From Bacteroidota bacterium (GTDB taxonomy: Bacteria > Bacteroidota > Bacteroidia > NS11-12g > UBA955), in assembly GCA_008081305.1 (NCBI GenBank), contig VMCP01000228.1, positions 1 through 8,711 on the forward strand: a stretch of 8,711 nucleotides of DNA. The letters run 5' to 3'. The notes under the pieces are model-generated. The model was not told where the DNA came from. It did not search any database and saw only the letters and a list, made by a program, of their open reading frames with translations. Made by a program: the position numbers and the translations under genes. This document shows positions 1 to 6,386 of the stretch, in pieces (positions within the stretch are counted from its first letter, which is position 1; every line of letters begins with the position of its first letter).

Positions 1-669
1 GATGGTTATCTGTTGGGAAATTCTCCCACAAAACCCGTGATCGTGAAGGAAAACGATTATCAATTTTTTATCAATTGGGAAACGGGTCAAAAAACAGGAT
101 TCTTCCTCGATCAAAGAGACAACCGTAACTTACTCAGACAATACGCAGAAGGCAAAACAGTACTGAATACCTTTAGTTATTCGGGAGGATTTTCAATCTC
201 CGCTTTAGCCGGTAATGCAAAAAGGGCCATTTCCGTTGATATCAGCGAAAAAGCCATAGTCCTCGCCAATGAAAATGCGAATCTAAATGGGTTTGAAAAC
301 CGGCATGAAGGTATTTGCGCCGATGTGTTAGAATATCTTAAAGATGAATCGCACGAATACGATATTGTGGTATTAGATCCCCCGGCTTTTGCAAAAAGCA
401 TCAAGAAAAAACACTCAGCCACCATGGGCTATAAACGATTGAATCACCTAGGTATTCAACGGGTTAAACCAGGGGGATTGCTATTTACCTTTTCTTGCTC
501 TCAAGTAATTGACCCCGTGCTTTTTGAAAATACCGTTCGTGCTGCAGCCATAGAAAGCGGAAGAAATGCACGGGTATTGCATCGCCTCAATCAAGGAGCC
601 GATCACCCTGTGAACCTATTTCATCCAGAAGGTCATTATCTAAAAGGCTTGGTTTTGGTTGTAGACTAA
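1..669 (+). CDS. rlmI: RlmI-type 23S rRNA (cytosine-C5) methyltransferase, 5' end off window
   Basis: The reading frame is open to the left edge, so the 222 visible residues are the C-terminal part of a longer protein (E. coli RlmI has 396 residues). An in-frame TTG at base 13 should not be taken as the start, because coding continues upstream of it. The N-terminal PUA domain would lie outside the window. Counting from the first visible codon, I see the family signature GQKTGFFLDQRDNR (29-42), the SAM-binding loop NTFSYSGGFS (56-65), an acidic Asp80, motif IV DPPAFAKS (126-133), motif VI SCS with candidate catalytic Cys166, and the C-terminal DHPV...PEGHYLKG signature (201-215). The family uses S-adenosylmethionine to methylate C5 of a cytosine in 23S rRNA (C1962 in E. 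coli). The exact target here is inferred from family. The gene converges on lptG with one base between stop codons and no visible terminator. Confidence 0.88.
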   Translation, partial: DGYLLGNSPTKPVIVKENDYQFFINWETGQKTGFFLDQRDNRNLLRQYAEGKTVLNTFSYSGGFSISALAGNAKRAISVDISEKAIVLANENANLNGFENRHEGICADVLEYLKDESHEYDIVVLDPPAFAKSIKKKHSATMGYKRLNHLGIQRVKPGGLLFTFSCSQVIDPVLFENTVRAAAIESGRNARVLHRLNQGADHPVNLFHPEGHYLKGLVLVVD

Positions 670-670
670 T

Positions 671-1810
671 CTATTTCTGAGCGAAACGATAAAACAGCCA
701 AGCCACGGGCACAAACAGGAAATTAGGCATCCATACGGCTAGTGAAGGTGACATCACCCCTGTTGCTCCGAGAGAAATAAAGTATTTACTAAAGAATAAG
801 AAAAATAAAATCACAAAGATTCCAACTGCCAAAGCGATACCAATTCCTCCTCTCGTTTTCTTACCTGCCACGGCGATGCCAATCGCAATTAGAATAAACG
901 TACTAAAAGGAGACGCATAACGTCTATACTTCTCTGTTTCTAATGCTGGAACATTTGGAGAACCACGATTTCTTTCCTTTTTAATGAATTCCACCAATTC
1001 CTTCTGGTTCAAACTTTGAATATCCTCTACACGAAAAAAGAAATTTGAAGGATTGAATGGAATTAAGGTATCCATGTGTGACATGGTTTTCACAATTTGA
1101 TTCCCATTTGGAAGAAATTCTCTGGTTGTTACTTGGTCAAGTCTCCAAGTTTGCTTGGATCGATCCCAACGTATGAATCTACCAAAAAGCGTACTTTTCA
1201 ATTCTGTTCCTTCAAATTGTTGTAATGTCACACCCAAGCCCGTACTATCATGATTAGCGAAATACTCCATGTACATGATTGTACCCGGTTTGAGCTGTCG
1301 ATAAATACTATTTCTGGTTTCGTCCCAAAAATTCCTCAAGTATTTGTACTCAAATTTAACCCTATCCTTATCCGTTATAGGAATCACCCAGGCATTCAAC
1401 ATATAGCTACCCCATGCGAAAAACGTTGCAACTGCCATATAGGGTCGAAAAATCCTGAGCAGCGAAACACCACCAGACAAACTTGCAATGATTTCGGTAC
1501 GACCAGCTAATCGAGAGGTCATGTAAAGCACAGAAATAAAAATAAAAATCGGACTGAAGGTATTAATGAGTGTTGGTATAAAACTCACATAATACACCCC
1601 AATAATTTCCGAAATGGGTGCATCCCTTTTTAAAAAGTCATCCAATTTTTCAGCAACATCAAATACGATGATGATGATGATGAACAAGGAGATAGTAACA
1701 AAAAATGTCTTTACAAATTTTGACGCGATGTAACGGTCTAGTATGTTAATCCGCCGTTTCAAATTGGTTACAGTCTTTGAGAAAACACTGGGAGGACCCG
1801 GCTCTTCCAT
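671..1810 (-). CDS. lptG: LptF/LptG-family lipopolysaccharide export permease
   Basis: This is an inner-membrane permease of the YjgP/YjgQ family. With LptB it forms the ABC transporter that extracts lipopolysaccharide and feeds it to the LptA/LptC/LptD bridge. Its 379 residues show the family layout: three membrane segments (about 33-55, 71-98, 122-144), a periplasmic jelly-roll domain (about 146-295) and three more membrane segments (about 299-316, 322-346, 352-375). The cytoplasmic RTEIIASLSGG stretch (104-114) matches the region that contacts LptB. LDRYI (24-28) and WRLDQV (222-227) resemble LptG more than LptF, but the F/G assignment is tentative. The ATG at 1810 gives a 43-base overlap with tgt and an N-terminal tail longer than usual. 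A TTG at 1762, just past the tgt stop, would start MKRRINILDRYI and fits the family better. It is the last gene of the ubiE-porT-tgt-lptG cluster. TM1 contains five identical Ile codons. Confidence 0.87.
   Translation of the reverse strand: MEEPGPPSVFSKTVTNLKRRINILDRYIASKFVKTFFVTISLFIIIIIVFDVAEKLDDFLKRDAPISEIIGVYYVSFIPTLINTFSPIFIFISVLYMTSRLAGRTEIIASLSGGVSLLRIFRPYMAVATFFAWGSYMLNAWVIPITDKDRVKFEYKYLRNFWDETRNSIYRQLKPGTIMYMEYFANHDSTGLGVTLQQFEGTELKSTLFGRFIRWDRSKQTWRLDQVTTREFLPNGNQIVKTMSHMDTLIPFNPSNFFFRVEDIQSLNQKELVEFIKKERNRGSPNVPALETEKYRRYASPFSTFILIAIGIAVAGKKTRGGIGIALAVGIFVILFFLFFSKYFISLGATGVMSPSLAVWMPNFLFVPVAWLFYRFAQK
1667..1681. repeat. Five-unit GAT trinucleotide repeat inside lptG
   Basis: Five perfect GAT units on the plus strand read as five consecutive ATC isoleucine codons in lptG (residues 44-48), inside the first predicted membrane segment. 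Gain or loss of a unit would keep the frame and only change the helix length by one residue. The repeat is short, so it may be chance in a stretch that needs hydrophobic residues. Confidence 0.75.
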
Positions 1811-2892
1811 TCCGTGAAGTCACCTTCAACAATATGCTTACGTGCCTCACGAACCATCCAAAGATAAAAAGAAAGGTTTTGTATACTAGCAATGATAGGC
1901 CCTAACATCTCTCCCGCCGCAAATAAGTGTCGCATATAAGCGAAAGAATAATCGGGCGTTATTATTGAATCGATAGACTCAAAAACCCTCTCCCATTTCT
2001 TATTTCTAATATTCACGATCCCATTAGAAGTAAACAACATGCCATTTCGCGCATTTCGCGTAGGCATAACGCAGTCGAACATATCAACTCCTCGCTCAAT
2101 AGACTCTAATATATTCTCCGGCGTTCCAACACCCATTAAATATCTCGGTTTATCCACTGGTAAGATATGGTTCACTTCCTCGGTCATGGCATACATGTCT
2201 TCATGAGGCTCTCCAACACTCAATCCACCGATGGCGTATCCTCCTGCCTCATGTTTTATAACATACTCAGCGCTTTCCTTCCGCAATTCTGGATAAACAC
2301 TACCTTGTACAATTGGAAATAACTCTTGGTGATGACCGTACAAGGGCTCCGTTTCATGAAATCTCTTCATGCAACGGTCCAACCATCGATGGGTAAGGTG
2401 CATACTATTGCGTGCATAATCCTTCTCACACGGATAAGGCGTGCATTCATCAAACGCCATGATAATATCTGCACCCAATACCCGTTGAATATCTATAACA
2501 TTTTCCGGAGAGAAGGTATGCTTGGAGCCATCAATGTGACTTTTAAACATAGCTCCTTCCTCTTCTATTTTTCTGGTATTAGCCAAAGAATAAACCTGGT
2601 ACCCTCCACTATCCGTCAAAATAGGTCGATCCCAATTTGAAAATCCGTGAATACCTCGACTTTCTTTAAGGATATCCGTACCTGGACGGAGATACAAATG
2701 GTAGGTATTGCCCAGTATAATATCGGCGTTTATCTCTTCTTTTAGGAAATTTCTAGGGACACCTTTGACCGTAGCGGCGGTGCCTACGGGCATAAAAATA
2801 GGTGTTTCAATGGCACCGTGGTCGGTTTGGATTACACCTGCGCGAGCATTTGACTTTTCATCCGTTTTTTGGAGATCAAAAGTAAAGGGCAT
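1768..2892 (-). CDS. tgt: Queuine/preQ1 tRNA-guanine transglycosylase (Tgt)
   Basis: Tgt exchanges guanine 34 in the anticodon of Asn, Asp, His and Tyr tRNAs for preQ1, the committed step of queuosine tRNA modification. The 374-residue product is full length. It shows LTDSGGYQVYSL with catalytic Asp94 (92-103), base-recognition Asp148 in AFDEC, the GGLSVGE loop (222-228), and DMFDCVMPTRNAR (270-282) with the presumed nucleophile Asp273. Oddly, the zinc site is broken. Where E. coli has PECDCYTCRN before YSRAYL, this protein has only SIITPD before YSFAYM, so all three cysteines are gone and four residues are deleted, while the fourth ligand His322 remains. I recall similar loss in other flavobacterial Tgt proteins. 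Everything else looks catalytically intact. The ATG at 2892 gives the typical start, one base after the porT stop, which suggests translational coupling. The 3' end overlaps the longest lptG reading frame. Confidence 0.95.
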   Translation of the reverse strand: MPFTFDLQKTDEKSNARAGVIQTDHGAIETPIFMPVGTAATVKGVPRNFLKEEINADIILGNTYHLYLRPGTDILKESRGIHGFSNWDRPILTDSGGYQVYSLANTRKIEEEGAMFKSHIDGSKHTFSPENVIDIQRVLGADIIMAFDECTPYPCEKDYARNSMHLTHRWLDRCMKRFHETEPLYGHHQELFPIVQGSVYPELRKESAEYVIKHEAGGYAIGGLSVGEPHEDMYAMTEEVNHILPVDKPRYLMGVGTPENILESIERGVDMFDCVMPTRNARNGMLFTSNGIVNIRNKKWERVFESIDSIITPDYSFAYMRHLFAAGEMLGPIIASIQNLSFYLWMVREARKHIVEGDFTEWKSRVLPVFSQRL

Positions 2893-2893
2893 A

Positions 2894-3586
2894 TCAGTTT
2901 TGAGCCATTAAAGTTAGCGAGAAAAGCCTCGGTCTGAATGCACTCATTGAACCTGAGTAATAACTATCAGGCACTCGCACGAGGGCATCATTTATTCCAT
3001 TTGACATCTTAAGTTCGATGGATAAATCCACATAATCTAGACGAAACTCAAACCCAGCACCGAATTCGTAGTAATATGTATTTTTCTTCATGGCAATTAA
3101 GGGCTTGGTTTCGCCAATAACCAAATCCTCATTGCTTTGAAAATCGTGAGACCATCTCACACCGCCCAATGCATAAAAGCCAGTATTATTCGGCATATCC
3201 GAGCGGTACTTCATGGTCAGCGGTAAGTCCAACGAGATGGTTTCAATCGTTAGTTTTTCGGTGGGCCGATTAGCCCAGTCAAATTCAATGTCTCGGTTGT
3301 GTAATTGAAGCATGGTATTGAGCTTCAATTCCATTCTTTGCCCTACACGCATCGCAACGGTGCCGCCAAAACCACCTCCAAGCTGCGCCATTGGAGAAAT
3401 ATTCAATAAGGAATCAGTACGGTTCCAAAAGCTAGGATGCAATTGCATTTTCATCAGTGCCTGTGTACCACTGAAAGCTATTCCCCAGAAAAACCTTTTT
3501 CGCAAGGTCCGATTTGGGTCGCGTGGAACGGCTTGTGTCGGTACAAACCACACACAGAGTAATGTTATGGCAATTATTTTACGCAA
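2894..3586 (-). CDS. porT: PorT/SprT-family type IX secretion outer-membrane protein
   Basis: PorT (SprT in gliding flavobacteria) is required for the type IX secretion system, which exports proteins such as gingipains, gliding adhesins and surface enzymes in Bacteroidota. The 230-residue product starts with a clear signal peptide (residues 1-19, ending TQA, cleavage likely before VPRDP). Alternating polar and hydrophobic strands typical of a small outer-membrane beta-barrel follow, for example 85-96, 112-127, 170-194 and a last strand ending in a hydrophobic-aromatic pattern (217-228). No enzyme motif is visible. The start is TTG at 3586, overlapping the last 13 bases of ubiE. No ATG occurs until residue 45, which would discard the signal peptide, so TTG is well supported. 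Identity rests on length (P. gingivalis PorT has about 244 residues), barrel character and position next to ubiE, an arrangement I recall from other Bacteroidota. A generic barrel protein is the alternative. Confidence 0.8.
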   Translation of the reverse strand: MRKIIAITLLCVWFVPTQAVPRDPNRTLRKRFFWGIAFSGTQALMKMQLHPSFWNRTDSLLNISPMAQLGGGFGGTVAMRVGQRMELKLNTMLQLHNRDIEFDWANRPTEKLTIETISLDLPLTMKYRSDMPNNTGFYALGGVRWSHDFQSNEDLVIGETKPLIAMKKNTYYYEFGAGFEFRLDYVDLSIELKMSNGINDALVRVPDSYYSGSMSAFRPRLFSLTLMAQN

Positions 3587-4302
3587 CGATACAGAGTTGA
3601 TATTCCAAAGGTAAGCCCTTTGAATTTAACGTCGGAAAATCCATAAGATTGGGCAAGTTCTTTAAATTTATCTCCTTCAGGAAATGCAGCAACGCTCTGC
3701 GGTAAATACGTGTAAGCGGTTGCATCTTTACTCACCAATCGCCCGACGGTTGGTAAAATATATTTAAAATAAAACCAGTAAATCGCGCTAAACAAAGGAT
3801 TCCGAGGTTTTGAGAACTCAAGAACAGCCAACATACCACCTGGTTTCAATACTCTCAACATTTCCTTCATCCCATTTTCCAGATTTTCAAAATTTCGCAC
3901 CCCAAAACTCACAGTAATGGCGTCAAATGTATTATCCTCAAAGGGTAAATCCTCAGAATCAGCTTGTTGAAGCATGATACGCTGATTGAGTTTCAACTGA
4001 TCAATTTTAATATCGCCACGATCTAGCATTCCTCGTGAGATATCGATCCCGACAATTTTTGAATCAGGTATTTTGGATAATTCAATGGCAAGGTCTGCAG
4101 TACCGGTAGCTACATCCAGAATGAACTTAGCCCCTGTTTCTGCCACTCGTTTCCTTACAATTTTCCTCCAAGCCTTATCAATGCCAAGAGACAAAAAATG
4201 ATTAAGGAAATCATATCTCGCCGATATGTTATCAAACATTTCCTCAACTTGTTGTTTCTTTGAGGTATCGATTTGCGGATTGGGTTTTATTGGAGAACTC
4301 AA
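3574..4302 (-). CDS. ubiE: Demethylmenaquinone C-methyltransferase (UbiE/MenG)
   Basis: This SAM-dependent methyltransferase performs the last step of menaquinone synthesis, methylating demethylmenaquinone at the membrane face. Bacteroidota use menaquinone, so a ubiquinone role is unlikely. Numbered from the TTG at 4302, I see the SAM loop LDVATGTADLA (62-72), acidic Asp87 in GIDISRGML, the VSFGVRNFEN block (131-140), LRVLKPGG (149-156) and the UbiE signature YTYLPQSVAAFP (197-208). The frame extends to an ATG at 4350, giving 258 residues. That ATG lies two bases from the divergent engB ATG and adds 16 residues (DLAQCKGLYLRN-like) unlike the family. Starting at TTG 4302 gives MSSPIKPNPQ, about 19 residues before the conserved EEMFDNISARYD, as expected. 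It also leaves a 50-base divergent intergenic space containing a promoter-like box. Function is secure; the start is inferred. It heads the ubiE-porT-tgt-lptG cluster. Confidence 0.92.
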   Translation of the reverse strand: MSSPIKPNPQIDTSKKQQVEEMFDNISARYDFLNHFLSLGIDKAWRKIVRKRVAETGAKFILDVATGTADLAIELSKIPDSKIVGIDISRGMLDRGDIKIDQLKLNQRIMLQQADSEDLPFEDNTFDAITVSFGVRNFENLENGMKEMLRVLKPGGMLAVLEFSKPRNPLFSAIYWFYFKYILPTVGRLVSKDATAYTYLPQSVAAFPEGDKFKELAQSYGFSDVKFKGLTFGISTLYRCVK

Positions 4303-4311
4303 AATATTCCG

Positions 4312-4319
4312 CAAATATA
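4312..4319 (-). promoter_or_regulatory. Putative -7 box upstream of ubiE
   Basis: On the minus strand this reads TATATTTG, an exact match to the Bacteroidota -7 consensus TAnnTTTG. It ends nine bases before the TTG proposed as the ubiE start, so transcription would begin almost at the start codon. I see no good -33 TTG at the usual spacing, which lowers confidence. It would drive the whole ubiE-porT-tgt-lptG cluster. Confidence 0.4.
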
Positions 4320-4352
4320 GTCCTTTACATTGGGCTAAATCGACCCTCATCT

Positions 4353-4949
4353 ATGAAACACGCCACCTACATCGGAAGCTGGGAAAAATCTGTCGACATT
4401 CCCGTCAGCAACAAACCGGAGTTTGCTTTTATTGGGAGAAGTAATGTCGGTAAATCTTCTTTGATAAACATGCTTGTTGGACAAAAAGAATTAGCCCGAA
4501 CCAGCTCAAAACCAGGAAAAACCCAAACCATTAATTTGTTTGATGTTGATCAACGTCTTCATATATGCGATTTACCTGGATACGGATACGCTAAAGTTTC
4601 TAAAAAACGACGTACTGAGTTTAAAAACATGATTCGGTACTACCTCACCAAGAGAGAAAATCTATCGGCTTTATTTGTATTGGTTGATTTGAGAATACCA
4701 CCTCAAACCATTGACCTAGAATTCATCAATGACTGTGGTATTCACGGCATACCTCTTGTTTTAGTTGGTACGAAAAGCGACAAACTAAAACCAGAAGCAC
4801 TAAAAGAAAACCTAAAGGCCATTGAGAATGCACTATATGAAGCTTGGGAGGAGTTACCCCCGTTTGTCGTAAGTTCTGCAAATTCCAAAGTAGGCCGAAA
4901 GGAAATCCTTCAGATCATCGAAGACGCTATTCAGCGCTCCCAACAATAA
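4353..4949 (+). CDS. engB: Ribosome biogenesis GTP-binding protein YsxC/EngB (YihA)
   Basis: EngB is a small cytoplasmic TRAFAC-class GTPase needed for late assembly of the 50S ribosomal subunit. The 198-residue product has the normal family length. It carries G1 GRSNVGKSS (28-36), the G2 region with Thr57 in PGKTQTIN, G3 DLPGYGYAK (73-81), G4 TKSD (140-143) and G5 SSAN (174-177). The frame is open further upstream, but the ATG at 4353 (MKHATYIGSWEKS) is the family-typical start, and the upstream extension would run through the ubiE leader. It is divergent from ubiE and convergent with hutH, whose last 19 bases it overlaps. No clear promoter is seen. The best candidate, TACATTGG at 4326-4333, has one mismatch to TAnnTTTG and lacks a -33 partner. 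Confidence 0.96.
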   Translation: MKHATYIGSWEKSVDIPVSNKPEFAFIGRSNVGKSSLINMLVGQKELARTSSKPGKTQTINLFDVDQRLHICDLPGYGYAKVSKKRRTEFKNMIRYYLTKRENLSALFVLVDLRIPPQTIDLEFINDCGIHGIPLVLVGTKSDKLKPEALKENLKAIENALYEAWEELPPFVVSSANSKVGRKEILQIIEDAIQRSQQ

Positions 4950-6385
4950 ATGTAAGAATCCTTGATTAGATCTTGCATAGGTCTTGATCGATGATTCAAG
5001 TCATGACTTTGAACAAAATCCGTAAAACGTTTTTGCAGCTCCGTTCCTGTTTTAGATGACCTTACATTCATAGCCTTGCAAGCGGTCAACCATTCAATCG
5101 ACAAGGCATTCAAGGTATTCTCCACTACTCGAAGCAGTTTGGTTGCCGCATTTGCACCCATTGAAACATGGTCTTCTTGTCCGTTACTAGAGACAATACT
5201 ATCCACAGAAGCAGGTGTACATAGCTGTTTATTCTGGCTTACTAAGGCGGCTGCCGCATATTGAGCTATCATCATCCCAGAGTCTGTTCCTGATTTTTCT
5301 GCAAGATAGGCAGGTAAATCTCGTTGACCTCCAACCAAAAGATAGGTTCTTCTTTCCGAAATATTTGCAAATTCAGCTACGGCCATTGCAGCATAATCCA
5401 ATGTTAACGCCAATGGTTGGCCATGGAAATTCCCTCCACTAAGCACCGTTGATTCTTCCTCGAATACACTTGGGTTATCCGTCACAGAATTAAGTTCTAC
5501 TTCCCAAACTGAAAAGCAATAGGCCAAAGCATCGTAACTCGCTCCATGCACCTGAGGAACACACCTAAAACTATATGGATCTTGCACTTGTTTTTTTGGC
5601 AATTGTGCTGTTTCAGAATCGTCTAAAATAGATCTTATTTCCGCAGCTGCTCTAATCTGACCTGCATGCGGTCTTACATCGTGAATGGCGGGATGAAAAG
5701 GTTCTAATCGACAATCAAAGGCATCTAAACTCAGAGATGTAATCCAAGGTAGTTTATCTTCGATCTTTTTAATTTGACTATAGGCTTGAATGGCATGAGC
5801 CAACATAAATTGAGTTCCATTAATCAAGGCTAATGCTTCTTTCGGATGCAATGTAATCGGCGACAAGCCCCTAGAAGAAAGCCATTGATCTGAATCCATG
5901 ATTTCACCATCAATCCTTACACGTCCCTTTCCGATAAGTGGTAATGACATTTGTGATAATGGTGCCAAGTCTCCTGAAGCACCCAATGATCCTTGTTCTG
6001 TTACGCAAGGAATAACTCCTTCATTGTACATCAAGGCCAATCGCTCAAAAATAACGGGCCTTATACCCGAGTGCCCTTTACTCATATTGAGCATTTTTAG
6101 CCACATCATGATTCGAGTGAGTTCCTCCGATAATAACTCCCCTACTCCTGAAGCATGCGTAATGAGCAAATTCTCTTGTAATTCTTCCAATTCATCTTGA
6201 GAAATGCCCACATTTTGCAACGAACCAAAACCTGTATTGATACCATAAATTGGAGCGGTAGATTTTTCGATATGTTGCTTTAGAAACGTTACGCTTCGTT
6301 CCATCCTTTCGCGTGTTGCATCATCCAATACCACGTTGGACTCCAACGCTAATAAAGCCTCATCTAAGGTGTAATTCTCCTGCAT
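4931..6385 (-). CDS. hutH: Histidine ammonia-lyase (HutH)
   Basis: HutH removes ammonia from L-histidine to give urocanate, the first step of histidine breakdown in the cytoplasm. The 484-residue product is near full length (P. putida HAL has 510). The electrophilic MIO cofactor should form from Ala136-Ser137-Gly138 in GSLGASGDLAPL. Residues equivalent to the P. putida active site are all present: Tyr47 in YGINTGFG, His77, Asn189 in NGTQ, Gln268, Tyr271 and Arg274 in QDPYSFRC, Phe320 in GGNFHG and Glu404 in GQEDHVSM. Glu in QEDHVSM, rather than the NQD type found in tyrosine lyases such as that of F. johnsoniae, supports histidine as substrate. The ATG at 6385 follows the hisS stop by one base, so the two genes are almost certainly co-transcribed and translationally coupled. 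No hutU, hutI, hutG or ftcD is in the window. The 3' end overlaps convergent engB by 19 bases, and I see no terminator. Confidence 0.93.
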   Translation of the reverse strand: MQENYTLDEALLALESNVVLDDATRERMERSVTFLKQHIEKSTAPIYGINTGFGSLQNVGISQDELEELQENLLITHASGVGELLSEELTRIMMWLKMLNMSKGHSGIRPVIFERLALMYNEGVIPCVTEQGSLGASGDLAPLSQMSLPLIGKGRVRIDGEIMDSDQWLSSRGLSPITLHPKEALALINGTQFMLAHAIQAYSQIKKIEDKLPWITSLSLDAFDCRLEPFHPAIHDVRPHAGQIRAAAEIRSILDDSETAQLPKKQVQDPYSFRCVPQVHGASYDALAYCFSVWEVELNSVTDNPSVFEEESTVLSGGNFHGQPLALTLDYAAMAVAEFANISERRTYLLVGGQRDLPAYLAEKSGTDSGMMIAQYAAAALVSQNKQLCTPASVDSIVSSNGQEDHVSMGANAATKLLRVVENTLNALSIEWLTACKAMNVRSSKTGTELQKRFTDFVQSHDLNHRSRPMQDLIKDSYIYCWER

Positions 6386-6386
6386 A

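Noticed and set aside
1351..1358. TAAATTTG on the minus strand within lptG
   Set aside because: It is inside the coding sequence and far from any start; such octamers are expected by chance a few times in AT-rich DNA of this length.
1250..1510. Plus-strand open frame of 86 codons inside lptG
   Set aside because: It lies antisense to a clearly coding membrane protein, has no recognisable domain and no promoter; it is a shadow frame.
2326..2640. Plus-strand open frame of 104 codons antisense to tgt
   Set aside because: It covers the conserved Tgt catalytic core on the other strand and resembles no known protein.
2877..2884. TACTTTTG on the minus strand near the tgt start
   Set aside because: It lies downstream of the tgt ATG within coding sequence and cannot drive tgt; lptG is over 1 kb away.
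4260..4352. Upstream extension of EngB
   Set aside because: It runs through the ubiE leader and coding start; MKHATYIGSWEKS at 4353 is the expected family start.
5898..6200. Plus-strand open frame of 100 codons antisense to hutH
   Set aside because: hutH coding is certain here from active-site motifs; the opposite frame shows no family features.
4931..6385. Tyrosine or phenylalanine ammonia-lyase as an alternative to HutH
   Set aside because: QEDHVSM with Glu404 and the full set of histidine-lyase active-site residues favour histidine; tyrosine lyases carry an NQD-type motif there.
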